A stretch of DNA of 42,449 nt from an uncultured Alistipes sp. (GCA_900550375.1 URRP01000022.1:1-42449), one strand, 5' to 3'. Positions 25,188 to 33,966 are shown, counted from the stretch's first letter. Program-made: numbers and translations. Notes: generated by a model from the letters alone, not told the origin.

Positions 25188-26391
25188 TCTGAACAATATC
25201 TTTCAGGGCATTTCGACCCTGTTGCAGTCCGACCCGTCGATCATGTATACCCGTATCGGACTGATTCTGCTCGGCATCCTGCTGGTCTACTTGGGCCGCA
25301 AGGGCATCCTCGAACCGCTGGTGATGATTCCGATGGGACTGGGCATGGCGGCGGTAAACGCCGGCGTGCTGATTCTGCCCGGAGGCGTGCAGGGCAATCT
25401 GTTTCTCGACCCGATGGTTACCGATACCGACCAACTGATGAACATCCTGCAAATCGATTTCCTCCAGCCGGTCTACACCTTCACGTTCAGCAACGGCCTG
25501 ATCGCCTGCCTGATTTTCATGGGCATCGGAACGATGCTCGACATCAACTTCCTGCTAGCCAAGCCGCTGCAAAGTATGTTTTTGGCACTCTGCGCCGAGC
25601 TGGGCACCTTCGCCGTACTGCCGATCGCCTTCTCGATGGGGCTGAGTCCCAGCGACAGCGCCTCGATCGCCATGGTGGGCGGCGCCGACGGGCCGATGGT
25701 ACTCTTCACCTCGCTCAACCTGTCGAAAAGCATCTTCGTGCCGATCACCGTCGTGGCGTACCTCTACCTCGGACTCACCTACGGCGGCTATCCCTATCTG
25801 GTACGGGCGATGGTTCCCCGACGGTTGCGCGCCATTAAGATGCAGCCGCCCAAACGGACGCCCAAGCAGTACTCCGCGGCCACCAAAATCTCGTTCGCCG
25901 TGGTCATGTGCGTAATTCTCTGCCTGCTCTTTCCGGTAGCCGCTCCGCTCTTCTTCTCGCTCTTCATCGGTATCGTCATCAAGGAGTCGGGGCTGAAACA
26001 CGTCTGCGACTTCATCAGCGGACCGATGCTCTATGGCTCGACCTTCTTTCTGGGAATCCTGCTGGGAATCCTCTGCGACGCACATACGCTGCTCGACCCC
26101 ACGGTGCTCAAACTCCTCGTGCTGGGTATCCTCGCCCTGCTGATCTCGGGCATCGGCGGTATCTTGGGAGGCTATATCATGTATTTCCTCAAACGGGGCA
26201 ACTTCAACCCCGTCATCGGCATCGCCGCCGTGAGCTGCGTGCCCACGACGGCCAAAGTCGCCCAGAAGATCGTCTACAAGGACAACCCTTCGTCACTGAT
26301 ACTGCCCGACGCGCTGGGCGCCAACATCACGGGCGTCATCACCTCGGCGATCATCGCCGGCATCTACGTAACGGTCGTCCCGATGCTGTAA
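25174..26391 (+). CDS. oadB: Sodium-translocating decarboxylase, beta subunit
   Basis: A 405-residue polytopic membrane protein of the OadB/MmdB/GcdB family, the subunit that couples decarboxylation of carboxybiotin to sodium export. Key blocks are PLVMIPMGLGMAAVNAG, LIFMGIGTMLDINFLLA, the conserved GGADGPMVLFTSL region, and VSCVPTTAKVAQKI followed by ALGANITGVITSAIIAG near the C-terminus. The partner enzyme (oxaloacetate or methylmalonyl-CoA decarboxylase alpha and biotin subunits) is not in this window, so the substrate is undetermined and the symbol reflects the family. The ATG at 25174 is preferred to one four codons upstream. A strong terminator follows. Confidence 0.9.
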   Translation: MEKFDLNNIFQGISTLLQSDPSIMYTRIGLILLGILLVYLGRKGILEPLVMIPMGLGMAAVNAGVLILPGGVQGNLFLDPMVTDTDQLMNILQIDFLQPVYTFTFSNGLIACLIFMGIGTMLDINFLLAKPLQSMFLALCAELGTFAVLPIAFSMGLSPSDSASIAMVGGADGPMVLFTSLNLSKSIFVPITVVAYLYLGLTYGGYPYLVRAMVPRRLRAIKMQPPKRTPKQYSAATKISFAVVMCVILCLLFPVAAPLFFSLFIGIVIKESGLKHVCDFISGPMLYGSTFFLGILLGILCDAHTLLDPTVLKLLVLGILALLISGIGGILGGYIMYFLKRGNFNPVIGIAAVSCVPTTAKVAQKIVYKDNPSSLILPDALGANITGVITSAIIAGIYVTVVPML

Positions 26392-26406
26392 GGCGAACCC
26401 GCATGA

Positions 26407-26438
26407 AAAAACGGAGAGCGATGTCGCTCTCCGTTTTT
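26407..26438. terminator. Bidirectional terminator
   Basis: A 15-bp perfect stem (AAAAACGGAGAGCGA with its complement) and a 2-base loop lie between oadB and the convergent TlpA-like lipoprotein gene. Confidence 0.92.
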
Positions 26439-26454
26439 CGTCGCCCGCCGGGCG

Positions 26455-28056
26455 CTATTCAGCCAGCCGTTCGGCCAGCAGACGCTCCAGCTCGTCCGGT
26501 TCGGGATCGAACCGGACGATGCGGCCCTCGTCGTCGATCAGCACCTGAAATCCCGCCACGTTATAGCGGCCGTAACGCGCCCACAGCCCGCTTCGGTCGT
26601 CCAATTCGACCAGATTGACCCACGGATAGCCGTCCTTCTCGACGGCTTTCAGCAGCGCATCGGTCGAGTAGCGCTCGCGGGCGATTCCGACGACCGTAAA
26701 ACCGCGGTCGGCATATTTCTCATAGATCGGAATGAGCGCCTTCGCCGAACGGCGGCAGGGACCGCACCACGAAGCCCAGAAATCGAGCAGGAAAAGCCGC
26801 TTGCCGGCGACAAGCTCCGAAACCCGCTGTTCCGCACCGGACAGATCGGGTGCCGTGAAATCGATGTAGGGCGCACCCTCGCGCACCTGTGCGGCGGAGA
26901 TCCGTTCGGAACAGAAGCGCGTCAGCGGATGATCCGCGAAGACCGCGGCATAACGCTCCTCGAAGAGCCGTACGTCGGCCGGTTCGACCGCGAAGCGGCG
27001 GAGCTGGTCGGCCAACAGCGCCAGACGCGGCAGCGTCGGTTCGCCGGCCAGCAGCGAATCGAGGTAGCCGCGCTGCACCGACCTCTGCTCCTCCATCAGC
27101 GCCCGGAACTCCGGCCGGTAGGCTTCGCCCGACCGGATGAGTTCCATATACTTCCGACTCGCCTTGCGCGACTCCGTTTCGGCCGCATGGCGATCCATCA
27201 TCTTGTCGAGCAGCCGCTGCGCCTGCGGCGTAAGCGCTGTCCCTGATTCATACAGTGCGCCCATCGCCCGTTCATACGGTTCAGAAAGCCGGCGTTTGCG
27301 CAGCAGGTAAGCGCTCCACTCGTCGTTAAGCGCGCCGCCCTCGATCCGGTTTTTCTCCAACGCCTCGTCGTAAGGATAAAGCGTCATGCGCACGTCACCC
27401 TCCGCGGCGATGAATCGGATCTGCATCCAGCTGCCGCGCAACTCTTCATCGGCAAAAGCCATGTCATAACAGTCGGGAGCGTCGAGATAGAGATCGTAGG
27501 CGAAGCGGCCCCCGCGAATCGGAATCCGCGCCACGGGCTCCGACATATGCGAGCCGCTCTCGGTAAAGGCATACAACAGCAGCAGCGAACTCTGGGGCCG
27601 GTCGACGACCTCGCCCTCGATATGACAGCACACCTTTCCCGCAGGCGGACGCACCGCTTCGAGATGGATGCCCTCCATGCGGCAGCCGTCCTTGCCCGGT
27701 TCGATCAGATCGACCGTCCGGTCGCGCCGCGACACGGGTTCGAAGATAAGACGGGCATGGCGGATTCCCATCTTGTCGATCGTCACCTTTTCGTCGAGCG
27801 GAAACCCCTCTGCACGCCGAAGAGCGTATTCGGTCCCCGTCGTACAGCCCCGCAGCACGGTGCCCGACGAGAGCCGCACCCAGCACCCGGGCGCATTGCG
27901 CAGTTCGAGATCGACAACCGTAGAATCCCTCGCGACGACGATCTGCGCCACCGTAACCAAATTCTCCGAACTCCGATCCACGAGCGGATCCTGCACGACG
28001 CGCTCCGCGCGACAAGCTGTCAGAACGACCGACAGCAGCAGCAACAATTTTTTCAT
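26455..28056 (-). CDS. TlpA-like thiol-disulphide lipoprotein with DUF4369-like region
   Basis: A 533-residue protein with a lipoprotein signal (KKLLLLLSVVLTAC, acylated Cys 15). Residues about 30-140 are beta-rich and unassigned. Residues about 140-250 resemble DUF4369 (IEGEVVDRPQSSLLLLY, then RGGRFAYDLYL). Residues about 255-385 are helical. Residues about 393-530 are a TlpA-type thioredoxin domain with WCGPC (Cys 431 and 434) in LFLLDFWASWCGPCRRS and the cis-Pro-region variant NVAGFQVLIDDEGRI. Such proteins reduce disulphides in the periplasm and are common in Bacteroidetes. The ATG at 28056 is the only start giving a signal peptide. It is monocistronic. Confidence 0.87.
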   Translation of the reverse strand: MKKLLLLLSVVLTACRAERVVQDPLVDRSSENLVTVAQIVVARDSTVVDLELRNAPGCWVRLSSGTVLRGCTTGTEYALRRAEGFPLDEKVTIDKMGIRHARLIFEPVSRRDRTVDLIEPGKDGCRMEGIHLEAVRPPAGKVCCHIEGEVVDRPQSSLLLLYAFTESGSHMSEPVARIPIRGGRFAYDLYLDAPDCYDMAFADEELRGSWMQIRFIAAEGDVRMTLYPYDEALEKNRIEGGALNDEWSAYLLRKRRLSEPYERAMGALYESGTALTPQAQRLLDKMMDRHAAETESRKASRKYMELIRSGEAYRPEFRALMEEQRSVQRGYLDSLLAGEPTLPRLALLADQLRRFAVEPADVRLFEERYAAVFADHPLTRFCSERISAAQVREGAPYIDFTAPDLSGAEQRVSELVAGKRLFLLDFWASWCGPCRRSAKALIPIYEKYADRGFTVVGIARERYSTDALLKAVEKDGYPWVNLVELDDRSGLWARYGRYNVAGFQVLIDDEGRIVRFDPEPDELERLLAERLAE

Positions 28057-28144
28057 AACAGCGAGCAATTTTAGAGTGGCGGTACGACCGGTATCCGGGC
28101 CGCGAACAGACGCGGCTCCAGCCGGCGGAAGGATCCGATTGTAA

Positions 28145-28176
28145 CAAAGATACGATTTTTCCGGCAGTTCGTACAA
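28145..28176 (-). promoter_or_regulatory. Probable promoter of the TlpA-like lipoprotein gene
   Basis: TATCTTTG (28145-28152) on the minus strand with TTG (28174-28176) 21 bp upstream. The leader would be about 80 bases. Confidence 0.55.
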
Positions 28177-28307
28177 TTCGCCGTCGAAAAAATAGCAGAA
28201 AAAGCCCGCCGCTTCCGATCCGTGCGGCGAAGAACGTGCGGAAGGGGGCTTTTCCGCAGAATAAATCACGGCATTCTCCGTTAAATCGTTACTTTGGGCT
28301 TTGCCTC

Positions 28308-28371
28308 AGATACTGCGCCTCGACAAAATGCAAATAAATTTGCTTTTGCGCGCGGCTTATTCGTATCTTTG
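28308..28371 (+). repeat. Promoter-bearing hairpin repeat, copy 1
   Basis: The unit runs from AGATAC (28308-28313) to GTATCT (28363-28368), which pair as an outer stem. The inner hairpin (28324-28348) has 11 bp, one bulged T at 28329 and a two-base AA centre. TTTG in the inner stem (28339-28342) and TATCTTTG (28364-28371) form a -33/-7 pair 21 bp apart. A partial 3' end of an earlier copy (TTACTTTGGG) lies just before it, near 28289. Confidence 0.8.
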
Positions 28372-28381
28372 GCTCCGCCTT

Positions 28382-28444
28382 AGATACTGCGCCTCGGCAG
28401 AACCCAAATAAATTTGGTTCTGCGCTCGGCTTTTCGTATCTTTG
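28382..28444 (+). repeat. Promoter-bearing hairpin repeat, copy 2
   Basis: A second copy about 74 bp downstream: AGATAC (28382-28387) pairs with GTATCT (28436-28441), and the inner hairpin spans 28397-28423 with a bulged C at 28403. TTTG (28413-28416) and TATCTTTG (28437-28444) are 20 bp apart, and transcription would enter the DUF2723 gene with a leader of about 28 bases. Compared with copy 1, two stem pairs changed on both sides: G-C to C-G and A-T to G-C. Confidence 0.8.
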
Positions 28445-28478
28445 TCCGATTATATGCAACATTTCTAAGACGATCCGC

Positions 28479-31400
28479 ATGAAACTTTACAACCGTTGGA
28501 ACAATATCGTGGGATGGGCGGTCTTCGCTGTCGCTGCACTGACCTACATCGCTACTACGGAGCCTTCGGCAAGCCTCTGGGACTGCTCGGAGTTCATTGC
28601 CACCTCCTACAAGCTCGAAGTGGGGCACCCTCCCGGAGCACCGCTCTTCATGATGATGGCCCGTCTGGCCACGATGCTGGCACCCTCGACCGAGTATGTA
28701 CCGCTGACGGTCAATATCATGAACTCGCTGGCCAGTGCCTTCTGCATCCTCTTCATGTTCTGGACGATCACCCACCTCGGACGCCGCATCTACTCGGCGC
28801 AGGGACGCAAACTGACCGATGCCAATAGATGGACCGTGCTGGGCGCTGGCGCCGTCGGCGCGCTGGCCTATACCTTCACCGACACTTTCTGGTTCTCGGC
28901 CATCGAAGGCGAGGTTTACGCCCTCTCGTCGATGTTCACGGCGCTCGTCGTGTGGCTGATGCTCAAATGGGAGGATCAGGCCGACGAACCCCACGCAGCG
29001 CGGTGGCTGATCCTGATCGCCTACCTGATGGGACTCTCGATCGGCATCCATATCCTCAACCTGCTGACCGTTCCGGCACTGGTTTACATCTACTATTTCC
29101 GTAAATACGAGACCGTGACCTTCAAGGGTTTCTGCATCGCGTCGGTCATCGCACTGGCGATCCTCTGGTTCGTCAACGGACTCATTATCCCCTACACGGT
29201 CTACGTCGGAGCCATGGTCGACGTGCTCTTCGTCAACTCGTTCGGGCTGCCGGTCAACTCGGGAATCGTCTTCTTCACGCTGGCACTTTTCGCCCTGCTG
29301 GGCTGGAGCGTGTGGTACACCCACCGCCGCGGCCGCGTGGTATGGAACACACTGCTGCTGGCCACCACGGTGATTCTGCTGGGATACAGTTCCTACGCTA
29401 CGGTCACCATCCGCGCGGCGGTCAATCCCCCGATGAACAGCAACGATCCGTCGAATCCACACGCGCTCTTCTCGGTACTCAACCGCGACCAGTACGGCGG
29501 CCGGCCGCTGCTCTACGGCGCCTACTATTCGGCGCCGGTCGAGAGCGTCGTCGAGTCGACACGCTACTACGTCGACGACGAGGGCCGCTACGCCACTGCC
29601 GAATTCCCCACGGGCTACACCCATCCGCAGCAGTTCATGCACCTCTTTCCCCGTATGTGGAACTACTCCAAAAGCCCCGACGAATACAAACAGTGGGCGG
29701 CCTATCGCACCAAAGTGGAGACGCTGCGCGACGAAAAGGGCGACATCCTGCGCGACGAGAAGGGACAGCCGCTGCGCGGCGAGGTACTCGACTACGGCGT
29801 CAAACGCACCTACGACGACGGTTATTCCGAGCCGCGGGTCATCACGGAGCCGACCTTTGCGGAGAATCTGAACTACTTCTTCTCCTACCAGCTCAGTTAC
29901 ATGTACTGGCGTTATTTCCTGTGGAACTTCGTCGGCCGTCAGAGCGACATCCAGCCCACTCGTTCGACGATCACCGACGGCAACTGGCTCTCGGGCGTCG
30001 ACATCGTCGATCGGGCCTATCTGGGGCCGCAGAAGAACCTGCCGCGCGAGGTGGCCGACAACAAGGCACGCAATACGTACTATTTCCTCCCCTTCATCCT
30101 CGGACTCATCGGGTTGATCTACCAGCTGAACCGCGATCCCAAGAACTTCCTGATCGTGCTGTCGCTCTTCGTGATGATGGGTATCGCGCTGGTGGTCTAC
30201 TTCAATATTTCGCCCGGAGAACCGCGTGAACGCGATTATGTCTATGCCGGATCGTTCTACGCCTTCGCCATGTGGATCGGCTTCGGGGTGATGGCGCTCA
30301 AAGATATGCTGGTGCATCTGACCAAGCGCGACAACCGCACGGCCGCCATCGCGGCAACCGTCGTCGGCCTCGTCGTGCCGGGCCTCCTCTGCGCCGAGAA
30401 CTGGGACGACCACGACCGTTCGGGCCGCACCTATGCCCACGATATCGGCTGGAACTACCTCCAGTCGACGCTTCCCAATTCGATCATCCTCAACTACGGC
30501 GACAACGACACCTTCCCGCTGTGGCTCAATCAGGAGGTCGACGGGCTGCGAACCGACGTGCGCATCATGAACACGAGCTATCTGGGCGGCGAATGGTACA
30601 TCGACGAGATGAAGACCAAGGCCAACGAAGCCGCGGGCGTTCCCTTCACCCTGCCGCGCAGCAAATACTGGTACCGCAACGATTACGTACCCGTCTACGA
30701 CCGCGTGAACCGGCCGGTGGAGGTACGCGAGGCCATCGAGTTCTTCACGAGCGACGATCAGCGCACCAAGGTGCAGCTGTCGGACGGCTCTTCGAGCGAC
30801 TACATCCCCTCGAAGACCCTCACCCTGCCGGTCGACAAGGAGAATGCCGTGCGTTCGGGCATCGTGGCCGAGAAGGACAAGGAGCTGATGGTCGACACGG
30901 TTTACATCAAACTGTCGGGCGACTACCTCAACAAGGGCGAACTGATGATCGTGGATATGCTCTCGAATTACGACTGGACGCGCCCGATCTACCTCACGCA
31001 GCCCTATATCTTCCAGAAATTCGGGCTGGTGGATTACCTCCAGTTCGACGGATACGCCTACCGTTTCGTGCCGATCCTCACGCCCTACCGTCAGCCGGGC
31101 GAGGTGGGCCGCATCGATCCCGAATATGCCGTGCCGCTGCTGCTCGAAGTCTTCCGCTACGGCAATCTGGACGATCCGAAGGTTTACTCCGACTATTTTA
31201 CGCAGTATAACCTCTCGGCCGCCCGCGCCCGCGAAGCCTTCGCCCGTGTGGCCAAGGAGCTGATCCGCCGCGGCGACGAGAAGCCGAACTTCCCCGACAG
31301 CCTCGGCATCACGGCCGCCACGAACCGCGAGCTGGCGATCCAGCTGCTCGACGAAGGAATGCGCCGTATGCCGCCCGCACAGGTGCGCTACACCTCGAAC

Positions 31401-31733
31401 AACACGCTGCCCTTCATCGAAGCCTACTATGCGGCCGGCGCCGCCGACAAGGGCGACGCCCTGATGCTGGAGTACGCCCGCAATCTGATGGAGTACGTCG
31501 ACTACTACTTCCAGTTCGACGGCGTGCAGTACGATATGATTACCGATGCGCTGGACGAGAAACTCGACCTGCTGGGCAACCTCTACTCGATGGCCGGCTA
31601 CCTCAAGCGGGACGCCGTACTCACGGAGATGAACGCCTACTACCGCTCGCTGGGCGTCACCGAGAAGGAGCTGATCCAGCCCGATTCAGCCTATCTCGAT
31701 TACGAATTCTCAGGCACGGCCACAGGAATTTAA
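28479..31733 (+). CDS. DUF2723 / glycosyltransferase family 117 membrane protein
   Basis: A 1084-residue protein. The N-terminal 650 residues hold about a dozen membrane helices in a GT-C-like arrangement. The first loop is TTEPSASLWDCSEFIATSYKLEVGHPPGAPL, with W34-D-C-S-E-F39 being the hallmark of DUF2723; its acidic residues are the likely catalytic site. The C-terminal 430 residues are soluble and helical. The eukaryotic relative TMEM260 is a protein O-mannosyltransferase, so this may glycosylate exported proteins from a lipid-linked donor; that is inference for this branch. The gene is single, near-universal in style for Bacteroidales, and driven by the tandem promoter repeats directly upstream. 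Confidence 0.9.
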   Translation: MKLYNRWNNIVGWAVFAVAALTYIATTEPSASLWDCSEFIATSYKLEVGHPPGAPLFMMMARLATMLAPSTEYVPLTVNIMNSLASAFCILFMFWTITHLGRRIYSAQGRKLTDANRWTVLGAGAVGALAYTFTDTFWFSAIEGEVYALSSMFTALVVWLMLKWEDQADEPHAARWLILIAYLMGLSIGIHILNLLTVPALVYIYYFRKYETVTFKGFCIASVIALAILWFVNGLIIPYTVYVGAMVDVLFVNSFGLPVNSGIVFFTLALFALLGWSVWYTHRRGRVVWNTLLLATTVILLGYSSYATVTIRAAVNPPMNSNDPSNPHALFSVLNRDQYGGRPLLYGAYYSAPVESVVESTRYYVDDEGRYATAEFPTGYTHPQQFMHLFPRMWNYSKSPDEYKQWAAYRTKVETLRDEKGDILRDEKGQPLRGEVLDYGVKRTYDDGYSEPRVITEPTFAENLNYFFSYQLSYMYWRYFLWNFVGRQSDIQPTRSTITDGNWLSGVDIVDRAYLGPQKNLPREVADNKARNTYYFLPFILGLIGLIYQLNRDPKNFLIVLSLFVMMGIALVVYFNISPGEPRERDYVYAGSFYAFAMWIGFGVMALKDMLVHLTKRDNRTAAIAATVVGLVVPGLLCAENWDDHDRSGRTYAHDIGWNYLQSTLPNSIILNYGDNDTFPLWLNQEVDGLRTDVRIMNTSYLGGEWYIDEMKTKANEAAGVPFTLPRSKYWYRNDYVPVYDRVNRPVEVREAIEFFTSDDQRTKVQLSDGSSSDYIPSKTLTLPVDKENAVRSGIVAEKDKELMVDTVYIKLSGDYLNKGELMIVDMLSNYDWTRPIYLTQPYIFQKFGLVDYLQFDGYAYRFVPILTPYRQPGEVGRIDPEYAVPLLLEVFRYGNLDDPKVYSDYFTQYNLSAARAREAFARVAKELIRRGDEKPNFPDSLGITAATNRELAIQLLDEGMRRMPPAQVRYTSNNTLPFIEAYYAAGAADKGDALMLEYARNLMEYVDYYFQFDGVQYDMITDALDEKLDLLGNLYSMAGYLKRDAVLTEMNAYYRSLGVTEKELIQPDSAYLDYEFSGTATGI

Positions 31734-31747
31734 CCTCAGAGATACAG

Positions 31748-31786
31748 ATGAACGAGGCCCCGTCTTACCGACGGGGCCTCGTTCAT
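31748..31786 (+). terminator. Terminator of the DUF2723 gene
   Basis: A 16-bp perfect stem (ATGAACGAGGCCCCGT with its complement) and a 7-base loop begin 14 bp after the stop codon. An ATG inside the stem opens a spurious reading frame. Confidence 0.88.
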
Positions 31787-31841
31787 ACTGCGGAAGAGGT
31801 CGCGATTTCAGATATCCTCGTTTTACAGGCAGCGTACCTCG

Positions 31842-33257
31842 TCATCCCCGCGACAGAAAGGACAATGCCCTGCACTGTCCTTTGCGGCCGCCGGCCACCT
31901 CGCGCTCGACAATGCCTGTCAGAACGTCGGCGGCATCGTGCCAGCGGTTCGAGCGGAACTGGCGGCGGTAGGTCGTCAGATGCGCGTACAGCTCCGGCCA
32001 GCGCAGGTTCCAGCCGCGCGGCATACGGATCGTATGGAGTACCGTGGCCGAGTTGGAGAGAATGCGCGCCTCCTTGTTGGCGCTCTGGTGAAACCACTCG
32101 ACGCGCACCGAAGGGGCCAGCCGCTGCACGGCGCGGGCGAATCCGCGTCCGCCGTTGTTGCTCTCGACCGCGGCCGTGCGGGTGTCGCTGCGCAGCAGCA
32201 GGTCGCCCACCAGCCCCTCGGTCACCTCCATCCCCTCGCGCGAGTAGACCAGATCGGTGACATAGATCACTCCGTCCGTATCGACGGCATACGACACCGA
32301 ACAGAGGTAGTCGTCGCCCGTATCGGCCGTGTCGGTGTAGTTGGCGCGGCGGACGATCTCGCGCGGCAGGGCGTCGTACTCGACGAACTGGTCGCCGTAA
32401 AGCAGCCCTTCGCGCACGGAGGGCCGCCCCTGATACATGCACTCGAAGCGCAGAGGATCGAGCGCCCGCTTGGCGCGGAGCAGCGCTGTGTCGTGCCGCG
32501 CAGGCCACAACGCCTCGCCCGCCGCACGGGGGTCGATTCCGGTGGGCGGAGTCGTCTTGAGCGCCTCGAAATTGAGCGCCAGCCAGCCGTCGGCGGGCAC
32601 CCGTTCCAGATCGCTCCACGCACGCAGTTCGACGACCTGTTCACGCCGCTGAAGCATCCCGATCAGATCCTCCTCGTGCCAGCGGGTGAAAACCATCAGT
32701 TCGCGCGACGTGTTGTGCATTCGCGTGCGCACCACCGACGTATACCACTCCCAGCAGTTCTCGCGCACGAGCGGCGAATTGGCCTCCATCGCATCCTTGT
32801 AGAGGTCGTCGAGCAGGAAACAGTCGACACGATTGCCCGTGAGCGATCCTTCGCGGCCGACCGACAGCAAACTCCCCTCGCGCCCTACGATCTCCACCTC
32901 GTCGGCCGTGCGGATGTAGTTGGCCGGTTTCGAGCCGCGCTTGATCGTCGTCGCGGGGAAAAGTTCGCCGTACTCGGACGATTCGAGGATGCGCTGCACG
33001 CGGCGGTTGAACTTCGAGGCCAGCGACGCGGAGTAAGAAGCGATGGCGATGCGCAGATCGGGATCGAGTCCCAGCAGATAGGCCGGCAGCAGCATCGTCG
33101 CCCCGACACTCTTGCCGTGCTGGGGCGGCATGGAGATCATCAGGCGGCGGACTCGCCCTTCGGCAAAGGCTTCGAGCACGCGGTAATAGGTGCGGTGGAA
33201 CCACTCCAGCTCCAGAAACGGATAGACCGCAAGTGCGTAATCGGTAAAAGAGATCAT
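31842..33257 (-). CDS. Phage-type terminase large subunit (TerL), orphan
   Basis: A 471-residue protein with both TerL domains intact. ATPase: Walker A PPQHGKS at 44-50, Walker B CFLLDD ending at 151, and a coupling-like motif FTRWHEEDLIG at 192-200. Nuclease (RNase H fold): acidic residues at 309/312 (TDTADTGDD), Glu 365 (VESNNGG) and Asp 441/444 (WHDAADVLTG), the usual metal-binding triad. TerL packages phage DNA by cutting concatemers and pumping DNA into the procapsid through the portal. Here there is no portal, capsid, small terminase or tail gene on either side. The ATG at 33257 is preferred to a TTG three codons upstream. Codon use looks like its neighbours. Confidence 0.88.
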   Translation of the reverse strand: MISFTDYALAVYPFLELEWFHRTYYRVLEAFAEGRVRRLMISMPPQHGKSVGATMLLPAYLLGLDPDLRIAIASYSASLASKFNRRVQRILESSEYGELFPATTIKRGSKPANYIRTADEVEIVGREGSLLSVGREGSLTGNRVDCFLLDDLYKDAMEANSPLVRENCWEWYTSVVRTRMHNTSRELMVFTRWHEEDLIGMLQRREQVVELRAWSDLERVPADGWLALNFEALKTTPPTGIDPRAAGEALWPARHDTALLRAKRALDPLRFECMYQGRPSVREGLLYGDQFVEYDALPREIVRRANYTDTADTGDDYLCSVSYAVDTDGVIYVTDLVYSREGMEVTEGLVGDLLLRSDTRTAAVESNNGGRGFARAVQRLAPSVRVEWFHQSANKEARILSNSATVLHTIRMPRGWNLRWPELYAHLTTYRRQFRSNRWHDAADVLTGIVEREVAGGRKGQCRALSFLSRG

Positions 33258-33305
33258 GAGAATCAAGTATTAAATTAGGGATAAATAATCAGGAGGGGGC
33301 TGATT

Positions 33306-33426
33306 GTCATTCCAAGCGAAGTGGAACGGAGCGTGGGAATCTACCGCTTTTTGTTTTCTTGTCTGCTGCTGTTTCCAAACGGTCGATCCTCACGTCGGAT
33401 GCGCGTCGCATCCTCCTCAGGATGAC
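33306..33426 (+). repeat. Complete head/tail element A
   Basis: A 121-bp element: head GTCATTCCAAGCGAAGTG at 33306, a T-rich spacer, and a tail ending in CTCAGGATGAC at 33426. The ends form an imperfect terminal inverted repeat (GTCATTCC with GGATGAC). The tail hairpin is GGATGCG-CGT-CGCATCC. Confidence 0.8.
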
Positions 33427-33434
33427 ACTCTATT

Positions 33435-33551
33435 GTCATTCCGAGCGGAGTGAAACGGAGCGTGGGAATCCAGCCGCTTTTTGTTTTTTTTCTGCTGCTG
33501 TTTCCAAGCGGTTGATCCTCACGTCGCACCTGCGGTGCTCCTCAGGATGAC
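33435..33551 (+). repeat. Complete head/tail element B
   Basis: A 117-bp element 8 bp after element A and very similar to it outside the tail hairpin, which here is GCACC-TGC-GGTGC. The spacer includes a long T run and CTGCTGCTGTTTCCAA, shared with element A. Confidence 0.8.
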
Positions 33552-33560
33552 AGAAGAAAC

Positions 33561-33625
33561 CGGCGCCGTCCTCAGGATGACATACCGTTGTCATTCCGAG
33601 CGAAGAGGAACGAAGCGTGGGAATC
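33561..33625 (+). repeat. Partial head/tail element C
   Basis: A truncated tail (33561-33581, GGCGCCGTCCTCAGGATGAC) followed by a head (33590-33625, GTCATTCCGAGCGAAGAG). It extends the same array. Confidence 0.7.
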
Positions 33626-33919
33626 GACTACTTGGCGCGGAACGCATCACAAACTCCGCATTGCGAAAAATCGGGAAGAAGAAACGGCAGCGACCCGAAT
33701 CCGAACATGCGGAGCGATACTTTATAACGGCGCTTTGCAATATAACTCATCTATAATAAATAAAAGCAGCGGCCTCGACCGGATGTCGAAGCCGCCGGCG
33801 GCAGACCTTCGGGACGACGGCCCGGCAGGCGGTCTGCTTGGGAACAACCGTTTTCGTTAAACCGAGCGCAGAGCCGCGCTTGTGCGGGCTATGCCGAGGC
33901 GAGAAAACGACCGCAAAAA
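33626..33919. other. Non-coding stretch with hairpins
   Basis: No supportable gene. The first part (33690-33770) is AT-rich. From 33790 two inverted repeats occur in series: GCAGACC (33801-33807) with GGTCTGC (33831-33837), and CGTTTT (33849-33854) with AAAACG (33904-33909). Together with the terminator hairpin at 33920-33966 this makes three stem-loops within 170 bp, which could be a structured RNA or the remains of a removed gene. Confidence 0.4.
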
Positions 33920-33966
33920 GCGAAGGTCGGGAGCCGTCGCTCCGTGGCGGGATGTGCGACCTTCGC
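33920..33966 (-). terminator. Probable terminator of the 96-residue protein gene
   Basis: GCGAAGGTCG pairs with CGACCTTCGC across a 27-base interval. On the minus strand the stem is followed by CTTTTTGCGG, 9 bp beyond the stop codon at 33975. Confidence 0.6.

Noticed and set aside
28380..30440. 686-codon open frame on the minus strand
   Set aside because: It is entirely antisense to the DUF2723 gene; its peptide is His/Asp/Val-rich low-complexity, typical of a shadow of a GC-rich gene.
31748..32260. 170-codon plus-strand frame after the DUF2723 gene
   Set aside because: It begins inside a terminator hairpin and is otherwise antisense to terL.
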